A stretch of DNA of 24,098 bases from Anthropogastromicrobium chipingensis_A. GTDB lineage: Bacteria > Bacillota > Clostridia > Lachnospirales > Lachnospiraceae. Both the position numbers and the translations under genes were made by a program. Within the stretch, counting starts at the first letter, position 1. Each line of letters begins with the position of its first letter. The notes beneath the pieces were generated by a model. The model searched no databases. It was not told the origin of the DNA and saw only the letters and a list, made by a program, of their open reading frames with translations. Below are positions 15,956 to 23,988 of the stretch, piece after piece. The stretch spans positions 1 through 24,098 of the forward strand of contig CAVCXB010000038.1 of the NCBI GenBank assembly GCA_963605535.1. Reading direction: 5' to 3'.

Positions 15956-16507
15956 TTACTCGTCAGCTGGATTTTCCTCGCTGTCAGCTGCTTCCTCTGA
16001 TTCTACTGGTGTCTCATCAGACTCAACTTCATCATCTTCCATTTTAATCGACTCTAATGCTTCTGTCGATGTTTCCTCATCGGTATCCGCTGTCTCCTCT
16101 GCTGCCTCTTCTTCCTGCGGCTCTGGCTGTGGTCTTTCTACCTTTGCTCCACAGTTTGGGCAATACAGTGCTTCCTTTGAGATTGCTGCTCCGCAGCTCG
16201 GGCAAGTGTTCTCATTTTTAATTGCCTTTAACTGCTTTTCATACTGTGCTTTTCTTTCCTCTGCAGCGGCAATGATCTGAAACTGACTTGCCATCTCATT
16301 CTCTGCATCATCTTTATGCTGATTGTAATACATCTGGCCAATCGCAGTGTATGTATTTTTAATTTGGTTATCCGCCTCATTCATCTGAGCCTTTAACCTG
16401 GCAATAGCCTGCTGTTCCTCGAGCTTGCCCTTGATATCCTTCGTCATCTCCTGGGCCTTGTTTCCAAAGTCCTTTGTTACCTTTGAAAATTGATCAAAAA
16501 AAGACAT
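15956..16507 (-). CDS. Coiled-coil / zinc-ribbon protein with acidic tail
   Basis: Uncharacterised 183-residue cytoplasmic protein. Residues 1-100 are helical and heptad-like (KVTKDFGNKAQEMTKDIKGK onward). A zinc ribbon follows with Cys102, Cys105, Cys116 and Cys119 (CPSCG ... CPNCG). The tail from about 126 is almost entirely Glu, Asp, Ser, Thr and Ala. Similar helical plus zinc-ribbon proteins are common in Lachnospiraceae; no function is known to me. The start at 16507 is fixed by a near-perfect AAAGGAGG 5 nt upstream, rather than the ATG six codons earlier. A strong promoter precedes it. It is divergent from the M18 aminopeptidase. Confidence 0.85.
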   Translation of the reverse strand: MSFFDQFSKVTKDFGNKAQEMTKDIKGKLEEQQAIARLKAQMNEADNQIKNTYTAIGQMYYNQHKDDAENEMASQFQIIAAAEERKAQYEKQLKAIKNENTCPSCGAAISKEALYCPNCGAKVERPQPEPQEEEAAEETADTDEETSTEALESIKMEDDEVESDETPVESEEAADSEENPADE

Positions 16508-16538
16508 GTCATCCTCCTTTATCACTTTGTTACCCTAA

Positions 16539-16567
16539 AGTATAGCACTTGCTTTTTCTTTCGTCAA
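16539..16567 (-). promoter_or_regulatory. Strong promoter of the zinc-ribbon gene
   Basis: On the minus strand TTGACG (16562-16567), a 17-nt spacer and TATACT (16539-16544), with TGC just before the -10. Near-consensus sigma-A-type promoter with an extended -10. Start of transcription would be about 25 nt before the ATG. Confidence 0.85.
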
Positions 16568-16601
16568 TGACTCATTTGATTGTTATTTTTTGAACAATAA
16601 T

Positions 16602-16630
16602 TAGACATTCGTTCTATTTTATGATATGAT
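16602..16630 (+). promoter_or_regulatory. Promoter of the M18 aminopeptidase gene
   Basis: On the plus strand TAGACA (16602-16607), a 17-nt spacer and TATGAT (16625-16630), each 5 of 6 to consensus. It is back to back with the zinc-ribbon promoter, 35 bp apart. It predicts an unusually long leader of about 165 nt. Confidence 0.75.
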
Positions 16631-16636
16631 ACGTCC

Positions 16637-16800
16637 AGCAACGGCAAACTGCACGGTTCTGCCGCCGATAAAATCTTACTTGGGGATATCGCTGTTATTT
16701 CAAATGCATATTCCAATACACATTCTAATGTGCATTCCAATTGCAGGATGTATCTGTAAGAAGATCTGAAATATACAGCCGTATCAGAAAGGAAAACTTT
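16637..16800 (+). other. Long structured 5' leader of the aminopeptidase gene
   Basis: About 165 nt between the predicted start site and the ATG. It holds a hairpin CGGCA...TGCCG (16642-16664 region) with inner AAC/GTT pairing. Further on, a perfect CACATT-CT-AATGTG palindrome lies between two near-copies of GCATTCCAAT. I recognise no known riboswitch class. A TTG-initiated extension of the frame exists from 16741 but lacks family similarity. Confidence 0.4.
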
Positions 16801-18099
16801 ATGGAGTTACAGGAATCTACAAATCGTCTGGTTGAGCTGATTCGCCACTCCCAGTCACCGTATCATACAATGAAGGAGGCCATCGGCCAGCTTGAAAAGG
16901 CAGGCTTTGAGCGTGTCGAACTCGCAAAGTCCACCGCACTTGAGCCAGGAAAAGCATATTATGTTTCCATTTATGACCGTTCACTCGCTGCATTTCGCGT
17001 ACCGCAATCCGGTTTTAATGGATTTCGCATCATCACATCCCATATCGACAATCCATGCTTTATGATTAAGCCAAATCCAGAGCGAAAGAAATCAGGCTGC
17101 ATCACATTAAATGTGGAGCGTTACGGCGGCCCGATCTTAAATACCTGGCTGGATCGTCCGCTGACAATTGCAGGTCGTATCTGCGTTGCAACCGATGACC
17201 CGTTTCATCCAAAGACCGTACTGTATTCCTCAAAGAAGCCAGTTGCCGTGATTCCAAACCTTGCTATCCACATGAACCGCGAGGTAAATAAAGGTGTTGA
17301 GCTGAAGGTTCAGACCGACCTTGAGCCAGTTGTCTCTCTGATCGGTGCAAAGGAAAGCACCGAAGGATGGCTGCTTGGAAAGATCGCCGCAGAGCTTGGC
17401 ATCGAGGCAGACAGCATTTTAGACTACGAGCTGTTTTTATGCAACGGTGAGGAGCCGGCGATCACTGGTTTTGACGATGAGTTTTTATCTGCACCGAGAC
17501 TGGACAACTTAACATCCTGCCAGTCCTGCCTGAATGCCATCATGGATACCGAGGCACTTTCCGATATCTGCAATCTGGTTATTCTGTTTGATAACGAGGA
17601 GTGCGGTTCCAGTTCTAAGCAGGGTGCCGGCTCCGTAATTCTATCTTCCATTCTGGAAAAGATTTATCTGAATACACCAGCTACCTACAAGAGCCGCAGC
17701 GCATTCCTAGATGTGATGTTAAACAGCCTGACAGCATCCCTGGATGTAGCACATGCTACCCATCCGAACCATCCGGAGAAGAATGATCCGACCAACCCAA
17801 TCCCAATGGAGGGCGGAGTTGTTATCAAGATGAACTACAACCAGAGATACGCAACCGATACAAATGCCGTATCCATCGTAGAGGGCATCTGCCGCGCTGG
17901 AAACATTGCACATACAAAGTTTGTCAATCAGGGAGATACCGTTGGCGGCGGAACACTTGGAAGCATCTTAAGTACCTCCATTCCGGCAATGACCGTTGAC
18001 CTTGGTGTCCCGATTCTTGCCATGCATTCCAGCCGTGAGCTGGTGGCACGCTCCAGCCAGTTTGCAATGGATCAGTTTGCAGAAGCGTTTTTTAAATAA
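16801..18099 (+). CDS. apeB: M18-family metallo-aminopeptidase
   Basis: Cytoplasmic di-zinc aminopeptidase of family M18 that removes N-terminal, often acidic, residues from peptides. The 432 residues carry the metal-site motifs TSHIDNP (His81, Asp83), SAPRLDNL, FDNEECGS (the Glu-Glu pair) and the late MHSSREL. The family segment DVAHATHPNHPEKNDP is also present. Length fits the shorter clostridial class usually called ApeB; the choice of symbol is less sure than the family. The start at 16801 has AAAGGA 7 nt upstream. It is the only real plus-strand gene here. Its last 28 bp overlap the 3' end of the convergent ABC permease gene and no terminator hairpin is evident. Confidence 0.93.
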   Translation: MELQESTNRLVELIRHSQSPYHTMKEAIGQLEKAGFERVELAKSTALEPGKAYYVSIYDRSLAAFRVPQSGFNGFRIITSHIDNPCFMIKPNPERKKSGCITLNVERYGGPILNTWLDRPLTIAGRICVATDDPFHPKTVLYSSKKPVAVIPNLAIHMNREVNKGVELKVQTDLEPVVSLIGAKESTEGWLLGKIAAELGIEADSILDYELFLCNGEEPAITGFDDEFLSAPRLDNLTSCQSCLNAIMDTEALSDICNLVILFDNEECGSSSKQGAGSVILSSILEKIYLNTPATYKSRSAFLDVMLNSLTASLDVAHATHPNHPEKNDPTNPIPMEGGVVIKMNYNQRYATDTNAVSIVEGICRAGNIAHTKFVNQGDTVGGGTLGSILSTSIPAMTVDLGVPILAMHSSRELVARSSQFAMDQFAEAFFK

Positions 18100-18887
18100 T
18101 AGCGACGGTAAGCCATTTCAGCCCATGTCAGTAATACATACAGACAGATCGCGACGGCACATAAGATAACTATTGATGTTACTACATAGTCCATCTTAAA
18201 GGTCTGGCTCCCGTAAATGATTAAGTATCCTAAACCTGCCCGCGCGGCTAAGAATTCTCCGATGATCACACCAACCAGACACAGACCGATGTTGACTTTC
18301 ATGTTATTGAGAAAGACAAGCACCGTGCTGGGCAGCAGCACTTTTGTGACAAGATGAATTCGATTTCCATTCAATGTGCGAATCAGCTTCAGCTTTTCTG
18401 GGTCAATGGATTCAAAGGCATGGTAAAGCGTAAGAATCGCGCCAAATACGGCAAGTGAAACTGCGACGACAATGATGGTGCGCGGCTTATTGCCCAGCCA
18501 CACGATCAAAAGTGGTGCCAATGCGGATTTGGGCAGGCTGTTTAACAAAATCAGATACGGTTCAAATAAGCGGTAAATCCATCGAAGACGCCAGAATAAC
18601 AGTGCAACCGATACGCTGATTACCATCGTTAGAAAGAAGCTGAGTGCCGTTTCGCCGAGCGTAATGGAAATGTGAAGCCACAGCGTTTGATCTGCGGCAA
18701 AGTCTTGGATCGTGCGAACAACGCGCGAGGGACTGCTGAAAATAAAATCGTTTATGATGCCAAGTCTGGCGCAAAGCTCCCAGACGGCAAAAAATAAAAT
18801 TCCAATGAGAAACCGTCCAGCCATCAAAAGCTGACGGTTTCTTTTTTGCTTTTTTGCAAGCATACGGATGATTTTTTCATTTTTCAT
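18072..18887 (-). CDS. ABC transporter permease, nitrate/sulfonate/thiamine-precursor type
   Basis: Membrane subunit of an importer of the SsuC/TauC/ThiX-like class. The 271 residues contain about six hydrophobic segments. The cytoplasmic EAA-like loop is at about 165-190 (FESIDPEKLKLIRTLNGNRIHLVTKVLLPST), the site that docks with the ATPase. The family FIFSSPSRVVRTIQDF follows the first membrane segment. The frame extends 44 codons upstream, but those overlap the ATPase gene in another frame. The start at 18887 has GGGAGG 9 nt upstream and gives the normal N-terminus, overlapping the ATPase gene by 11 nt. The substrate cannot be told: no binding protein gene is adjacent. Confidence 0.9.
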   Translation of the reverse strand: MKNEKIIRMLAKKQKRNRQLLMAGRFLIGILFFAVWELCARLGIINDFIFSSPSRVVRTIQDFAADQTLWLHISITLGETALSFFLTMVISVSVALLFWRLRWIYRLFEPYLILLNSLPKSALAPLLIVWLGNKPRTIIVVAVSLAVFGAILTLYHAFESIDPEKLKLIRTLNGNRIHLVTKVLLPSTVLVFLNNMKVNIGLCLVGVIIGEFLAARAGLGYLIIYGSQTFKMDYVVTSIVILCAVAICLYVLLTWAEMAYRRYYLKNASAN

Positions 18888-19665
18888 GGGCAAATGCCTC
18901 CCAAAGCTGCTGAAAATACCGATTAAACAATGGATGACTTCTGCGCTCAAGCGGCGAGAGCACTGCAAAGTCACTGTCAAATACAAGTTCTTTTTCGATT
19001 TTTGACGGTCGTTTTCCAAGCACCAAAACTCGATTTCCTGTACTGACCGCCTCTGCCAAGTCGTGCGTTACCAAAATGGCTGTTTTTTTATTCTTTCGGA
19101 TAATCTGGCAGATGTCATTGCAGACGGTGAGTCTTGTCTGATAATCAAGCGCCGAAAATGGTTCATCTAGCAGCAAAAGCTTCGGCTCCATAATCAGAGT
19201 ACGAATCAGTGCTGCTCGCTGGCGCATCCCACCAGAAAGCTCGGATGGCTTTGCACTGGCAAATGCGCCAAGCTCATAGCGGGTAAGCATCTCAGCGGCC
19301 TTTTTCTGGGCCTCTTTTTTCTCTTTGTGGGAGGGGTGCTGCATCTCAGGCCCGAGCATCGCATTGCGAAGAATGGTTCTCCACTCAAAAAGATGATCCT
19401 TTTGCAGCATGTATCCGATTTCCTTGCGCGGCTTTGTAACCAATTCTCCGCAAAAGAAAACCTGTCCGGCAGATGCAGGCATCAATCCCGCAAGAATGTC
19501 AAGCATGGTTGATTTTCCACAGCCAGATGGCCCGACAACGGAAATAAAATCGCCTTCAACGGCCTGAAAGGAGATGTCATCTATTACACTCAGGCTGGAT
19601 ACAGCCGATATATAGTCAAAGGAAAGATTGCGAACATCAAGCAGGGGTTCCATAAGCGCCTCCAT
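18877..19665 (-). CDS. ABC transporter ATP-binding protein
   Basis: Energy-coupling subunit of the same importer. In 262 residues it has Walker A GPSGCGKST (45-53), the Q-loop YMLQKDHLFEWRT, the signature LSGGMRQR, Walker B LLLLDEPFSALD and the switch His in VTHDLAEA. It belongs to the SsuB/TauB/ThiZ-like class. Two possible starts, each with its own GGAGG, lie at 19665 and four codons later; the first (AAGGAGG 6 nt upstream) is taken. The permease start lies inside its 3' end, so the two are coupled. A 15-bp palindrome is in the leader. Confidence 0.93.
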   Translation of the reverse strand: MEALMEPLLDVRNLSFDYISAVSSLSVIDDISFQAVEGDFISVVGPSGCGKSTMLDILAGLMPASAGQVFFCGELVTKPRKEIGYMLQKDHLFEWRTILRNAMLGPEMQHPSHKEKKEAQKKAAEMLTRYELGAFASAKPSELSGGMRQRAALIRTLIMEPKLLLLDEPFSALDYQTRLTVCNDICQIIRKNKKTAILVTHDLAEAVSTGNRVLVLGKRPSKIEKELVFDSDFAVLSPLERRSHPLFNRYFQQLWEAFAHEK

Positions 19666-19696
19666 AAATGCCTCCTTATTAAACAGCTTCTACTCT

Positions 19697-19711
19697 TAGA
19701 ATATGATTCTA
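19697..19711. promoter_or_regulatory. 15-bp palindrome upstream of the ABC importer genes
   Basis: TAGAAT-ATG-ATTCTA is a perfect 6-3-6 inverted repeat about 32 bp before the ATPase start. A heptamer GAACAGT is tandemly repeated just upstream on the minus strand. It could be an operator; it does not have the 7-1-7 geometry of Fur/PerR boxes. Confidence 0.4.
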
Positions 19712-19768
19712 TTTTGAAAAGGTACTGTTCACTGTTCGCAATGCTTCCCATCTTGAAAAGTCTAACAA

Positions 19769-22732
19769 TTATTTTAGCCAAAAACAGCACAGACTTACAT
19801 CCCCTGTCATGAAGATGCTTACTGTCTGCCTGCATTTTTGCACTTGCGCTTGTTCTTTGTCTGCCACGTTTGCAGGATCAAAGGCATTCAAATCAAAACA
19901 GCTTTTATCAAATGGTACCGTAATATCCGAATAAATCGGCTTGCAAACCTTTTGTTGCTCGTTTCGCTCTTTTTTTGCATTGTCATCCAGTTCAAACATT
20001 GGAGTTGGCTCATACAAACGGGTGTCACCACTCCAAAAGGCTGCTCGTTTTCCATTCACGATGAGTTCAATGCTGCCGCCCTGTGCGCTCTTTGCCAAAA
20101 AATGAGCCTCACGGACCTCTGCTGCCTGACAGTCACGCCATTGCAGTCGTGCTGGCTTTTCTTTGTCTTTTGCCGTTACCGCCGTAAAGTTCAAAATTCC
20201 CTGCGTCAGTTCAATGTTCTCATATTCATCAAAATGATCTGCCCGAATGCGCTTTGTTAACACACGCATTCCCGTCGTTTCACCTGCAAGGAAAATGGTT
20301 GCGTCAAGCGGTGTATTTTCGCTTGAGGATCCTACAAAAATTGAGTAGTTCCCCTCTTCTACCAAAAAGCTGTCGCTGATGCAATCGTAAAAGCGAAGTT
20401 CTGAAATGAAAATGCGCTTGGTGACATGCCTTATTTCATTTGGTGCAATGTCATGAAGTCGTGCAAAAGCAAGCAGCTGACGGCGCGGTTTTGGAACACG
20501 TGACTTTGGTGCAGACGCATAAATCTGTACCACCTCATCGCTTGTCATTTTTCCTATATTCTGGATATCAAACGTCACCTCTATATGTGCCAGACCCGCC
20601 ATCTGAACCGAAAGATTGGAATACGAAAATTTCGTATACGTCAGTCCATGACCAAATGGATACAGCACTTTTTTGTCAAAATAGCGATAGGTTCGTTTTC
20701 CACGAATGATATCATAATCATCGATATCAGGAAGATCGTCATCGCTGTTGTACCAAGTCATATTTAAGCGCCCGGCCGGTGCATTCTTACCGTATAATGT
20801 CTGAGCCATCGCCGTTCCCATGTCCTGACTTCCCGTTGCACTCCACACAATCGCCGGAAGCGTATTCTGTACCGTATGAATTGTATACGGATAATTGGAA
20901 AACAAAACACAAATTGCATTCGAGCTGATGGTACTGATCCTTTGAGCTAGTTTTTCCTGATGCGGTGGCAAGGCAAGCGTCGTGCGGTCAATTTCCTCCT
21001 TCGCATTGACCATCGGATGACAGCCAAGTGCCAAAATCACCGTTTCTGCATGCTGAGCCAAACGTGCTGCCTCCTCGCAGCCATCCACAACCGTTTCCAT
21101 CGTGAAGCAGGTTCCCTCTCCCGTCAGAGCAGAATAAAGTTTTTTCTCGTCGTTGATTCGAATTGGCTGATCAAAACGATTGGTCAGTCGTATCGTATTC
21201 TCCTCACCCGGAAGGATATGGAATATTGCCGTGACAAACCAGTCAAATGCGGCATCCTTCACTGCTACTAATGAGCCATCCTCATCTTCGCTGTGACGGC
21301 GTTCTTTTGAGATGGTGGTTACATATTTTCCCGTGCGCACACATCGAAAATTGATACGACCATCGCCCCAATCCTCTTTTACAAATAGATCGGCCTGATC
21401 CGACAGGCAAAGCGTGCCATCCTCTTGCACTGCCACGTACTGGTCGCCCGCACGAAGCGTTATGCGATCCCAGCCATCTGCACAGTCAATCTTTGTGTGC
21501 AAAAGCTGCTCAATGCCTTCCTTTATCGTACTTCTATGATGCGGTTCCCCTCCGTACCAATCCTGATGCCAGGCATCGCAAAGTGGTCCCACCAAAACTG
21601 GATTTTTATGAAGTGTTTCCGACAGTGGCAGACGAGCATTTTCGTTTTTTAGCAGAACAATTGATTTTCTTGTCAGCTCCAGACAAATTTCTTGGGCCTG
21701 GCGACTATTTAGATCGGCCTCTGTCACTCGATCATATGGATTTTGAATGGTATCGTCAAACATACCCAGCTTTAATTTTGTGCGAAATACATTGCGGATT
21801 GCCTCATCCATCTCTTCCTCAGACAAAAGGCCAAATTCTAGTGCTTCCCGTGCTGCCTCCTCCACAACCGGTACTGGATCGGACATTGCATCGACACCCG
21901 CTTTTACGGATGCGGCAAGCGATTGTGCATGTGTTCCAAAATAGTGGTGAAGGTTTCGAACCAGCTCCATTGCACCGCCATCGCATACGGCGTGCTTTAA
22001 GCCGTATTGCTTCTTTAGAATGGATTTTACCTGCGGATTTAACATTCCCGGAATGCCATTAATCTTATTGTAGGCGGTCATCACAGCCTCAGCGCCATGT
22101 TCTTCAATGCAGCGCCGAAACGGCTCTAAATACAGCTCATGCATATTTCTCGGGTCGATCGACGCATTTTTCCAGCCTCTGCCATGTTCGGTATTGTTCG
22201 CATAAAAATGCTTTAATGTTGCCGCAATGCGCAAATAATGCGGATCATCGCCCTGCATACCCTCTATGTATGCACCTGCCATCGCGCCTGTTAATACTGG
22301 ATCCTCCCCGTAGCCTTCCTCATTTCGTCCCCAACGCGGATCCCGCTCCAGATCAACAGTCGGCGCCCAACGGCTTAATCCGCCAATTGGATGGCGATGC
22401 CAGAGCACTCTCGCCTCGGTTCCCGTCACCTCTCCCGCCTTTTTTATCAGTTCGGTATCCCAACTGGCACTCATGCCAATTGGCTGTGGAAACGAGGTGG
22501 TTGGCTCCGGTATGTTTCGCCCATTCTGGTCATTTCGAGCCTCAACACCATGGGCAGCCTCTCCGCCTACATAGTTCATATCAATTCCAAAGCGTGGCAG
22601 CGCTGGCACGGTCGATGCCATACACGTTATCTTTTCTTCCAGTGTCAAATTGGCCAAAAGCCAATCCAACCGCTCCTCGATGGGAAGCTTGGCATTCCAA
22701 AATGGATTTTTCCTGTTCTCTTCATTTTTCAT
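19769..22732 (-). CDS. Glycoside hydrolase family 3 beta-glycosidase, multidomain, cytoplasmic
   Basis: Retaining exo-glycosidase of GH3 (beta-glucosidase/beta-xylosidase type); 987 residues from the ATG. The TIM-barrel domain (about 10-330) includes RWAPTVDLERDPRWGR, KHFYANN and the nucleophile Asp251 in AVCDGGAME. The second GH3 domain (about 355-690; RKSIVLLKNE, LALGCHP) is interrupted at about 422-549 by a beta-trefoil/fascin-like insert (DQYVAVQEDGTLCLSDQA). After YPFGHGLTYTKFSYS come an Fn3-like domain and a C-terminal CBM6-like beta-sandwich (about 820-987). No signal peptide, so it likely acts on imported oligosaccharides. A GTG 13 codons upstream is possible, but the ATG at 22732 has GGGAG/TAGAG before it and begins 22 nt after the FRG remnant's stop. 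It was presumably controlled by the broken LacI gene upstream. Confidence 0.93.
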   Translation of the reverse strand: MKNEENRKNPFWNAKLPIEERLDWLLANLTLEEKITCMASTVPALPRFGIDMNYVGGEAAHGVEARNDQNGRNIPEPTTSFPQPIGMSASWDTELIKKAGEVTGTEARVLWHRHPIGGLSRWAPTVDLERDPRWGRNEEGYGEDPVLTGAMAGAYIEGMQGDDPHYLRIAATLKHFYANNTEHGRGWKNASIDPRNMHELYLEPFRRCIEEHGAEAVMTAYNKINGIPGMLNPQVKSILKKQYGLKHAVCDGGAMELVRNLHHYFGTHAQSLAASVKAGVDAMSDPVPVVEEAAREALEFGLLSEEEMDEAIRNVFRTKLKLGMFDDTIQNPYDRVTEADLNSRQAQEICLELTRKSIVLLKNENARLPLSETLHKNPVLVGPLCDAWHQDWYGGEPHHRSTIKEGIEQLLHTKIDCADGWDRITLRAGDQYVAVQEDGTLCLSDQADLFVKEDWGDGRINFRCVRTGKYVTTISKERRHSEDEDGSLVAVKDAAFDWFVTAIFHILPGEENTIRLTNRFDQPIRINDEKKLYSALTGEGTCFTMETVVDGCEEAARLAQHAETVILALGCHPMVNAKEEIDRTTLALPPHQEKLAQRISTISSNAICVLFSNYPYTIHTVQNTLPAIVWSATGSQDMGTAMAQTLYGKNAPAGRLNMTWYNSDDDLPDIDDYDIIRGKRTYRYFDKKVLYPFGHGLTYTKFSYSNLSVQMAGLAHIEVTFDIQNIGKMTSDEVVQIYASAPKSRVPKPRRQLLAFARLHDIAPNEIRHVTKRIFISELRFYDCISDSFLVEEGNYSIFVGSSSENTPLDATIFLAGETTGMRVLTKRIRADHFDEYENIELTQGILNFTAVTAKDKEKPARLQWRDCQAAEVREAHFLAKSAQGGSIELIVNGKRAAFWSGDTRLYEPTPMFELDDNAKKERNEQQKVCKPIYSDITVPFDKSCFDLNAFDPANVADKEQAQVQKCRQTVSIFMTGDVSLCCFWLK

Positions 22733-22754
22733 CGTTGTCTCTACTCCCAACTTT

Positions 22755-23144
22755 TTACTTGTTGTTTCCACTTTCTTTAAAGAGCCGTCTTTGCTCTCCC
22801 GCTACATGCTCCATATCTGGATAGACCGTGCTGTCATGAATTCCTAAGATATTCAGTTCTTTTACAAATTCTTGCTTTATCTGTGCCGGAATTCGAATTT
22901 TATATAAATAATTACATCCCGGATCTTTGTCAAGAATCTGATCGAGCCTGCGCTGTGTGTCGTGTATCGTAAAATTGGACTGCTGCACATACATTCTCAG
23001 ATCACTTCCGATTCCATGACAGGCGATAATCTTCTCCGTATGGGGTCTTTTATCGTCAAATGCGCCTTCCAGATAATCATTGATGCCGCCATAATTCATC
23101 GGCGGAACATACTTACCATATCCCATCTTTTGATTCCAATGCAT
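22755..23144 (-). pseudogene. C-terminal fragment of an FRG-domain-like protein
   Basis: A 129-codon frame that is not the continuation of the LacI protein before it. Segments MYVQQSNFTIHD, LYKIRIPAQIKQEF and VKELNILGIHDSTVYPDMEHVA resemble the C-terminal part of FRG-domain proteins as I know them (a Q-x-x-FTIHG-like segment, then K-I-x-IP and LGI-x-x-S-x-x-PD-x-x). The N-terminal part with the F-R-G motif is absent: upstream in this frame only six codons remain before a stop at 23163-23165. It overlaps the end of the LacI frame by 32 bp in another frame. Most simply a remnant left by a deletion or recombination; whether it is translated is unknown. The family call is from memory of motifs, hence moderate confidence. 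Confidence 0.5.
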
Positions 23145-23895
23145 CTGGCTTTTCTGGTATATTCATAAATTCTGCATATAATGCTTCCTTATTCTGATGA
23201 ATTACCATTTCTTCTATTTCCGTCAAAATAGAATATTTTTGAATATACTCAACGCTTTCTTTCGGCATATTTCGTTGAAAGCAGCGTTGAATTGCTTCCT
23301 GATAACCATAAAAACGTTCCCTTGTACTAGGAGAATACGAAAGATCTCCTACATATCCAATCCGCTGAAACCCTTTTTCAAATAAATAGGATGTCATTTT
23401 ATAACTACCTAGTTTATTATCCGACATTACACAATCCACTTTCTCTTCCAAAGAATTGTAATCTGCCAGCACAATCGGAATATGGTAGTCCTTCAAGCGA
23501 TTAAGAAATGAATCCCCTATTTTTCCAACCGCAATAATTCCGGCTACTTTTCGGCCCTCCACACAAGTTGGAATATCCTCCGTTTCAAAAGAGCTAAAAA
23601 AGACATCATAGCCTGCTTTTTTCGTTTCCTCCTCGATTCCTAATAAAACCCTTCCATAAAATCTGAAATCCCTAAAAAATCGTTTTTTTAAAAGGACACA
23701 AATATTTTTATTGGAATAGTTCTGTGTATATTTTACAGACTGATCCAGATACCCCATCTCCTCAGCTGTATTTAAAATAGTACGTCTTGTTTCTTCTCCA
23801 ACTCCAGATTTATCATTTAAAGCTAGAGATACCGCATTTACAGAAAGATGAAGTCTATCTGCAATGTCTTTCATTGTTACCCGCTTTCTTGTCAT
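23113..23895 (-). pseudogene. LacI/PurR-family transcriptional regulator, 3'-truncated
   Basis: The 260-codon frame starts with a complete LacI-type helix-turn-helix (MTRKRVTMKDIADRLHLSVN, residues 1-20, then AVSLALND). A periplasmic-binding-protein-like effector domain follows: VAGIIAVGK, PIVLADYN, VDCVMSDNKLGSYKMTSYL, GFQRIGYVGD and STRERFYGY. Family resemblance ends at IPEKPDAL (about residue 253), normally followed by the CxND segment and about 80 more residues including FDD. Here seven unrelated residues and a stop follow. The start at 23895 has AGGCAGGT before it; a GTG 13 codons upstream has no ribosome binding site. The promoter is excellent. The product probably cannot sense its ligand or dimerise normally, though it may still bind DNA weakly. 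Likely target: the GH3 gene downstream. Confidence 0.85.
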
Positions 23896-23942
23896 TTGTT
23901 TACCTGCCTTGCATCCGTCTTTCTTACTACCCACATGTGTTT

Positions 23943-23971
23943 ATTATAGCATACTACAACGCCCGGGTCAA
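23943..23971 (-). promoter_or_regulatory. Near-consensus promoter of the LacI-type gene
   Basis: On the minus strand TTGACC (23966-23971), a 17-nt spacer and TATAAT (23943-23948), with TGC directly before the -10 (extended -10). It is among the best promoters in the window. The -35 lies inside the 28-bp palindrome at 23961-23988, suggesting repression at this site. Confidence 0.88.
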
Positions 23972-23988
23972 AATTTTTTGAACCGGGC
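23961..23988. promoter_or_regulatory. 28-bp imperfect palindrome over the -35 of the LacI-type gene
   Basis: Arms GCCCGGGTCAAAA (23961-23973) and TTTTGAACCGGGC (23976-23988) pair at 12 of 13 positions around a TT centre. The position over the -35 is typical of an operator. The A/T-rich centre lacks the central CG of usual LacI-family operators, so another regulator or a repeat-derived hairpin is also possible. It abuts the 19-bp dispersed repeat. Confidence 0.55.

Noticed and set aside
16637..16800. Known riboswitch or T-box in the aminopeptidase leader
   Set aside because: I could not match the conserved core of any class I know, and there is no terminator/antiterminator pair.
18888..19019. 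Longer permease with 44 extra N-terminal residues
   Set aside because: Those codons are an out-of-frame reading of the ATPase gene's end. The ATG at 18887 with GGGAGG fits the family.
22755..23934. A simple frameshift in one LacI gene
   Set aside because: The downstream frame does not continue the LacI fold (no CxND or FDD segments) and resembles another family, so a frameshift alone does not explain it.
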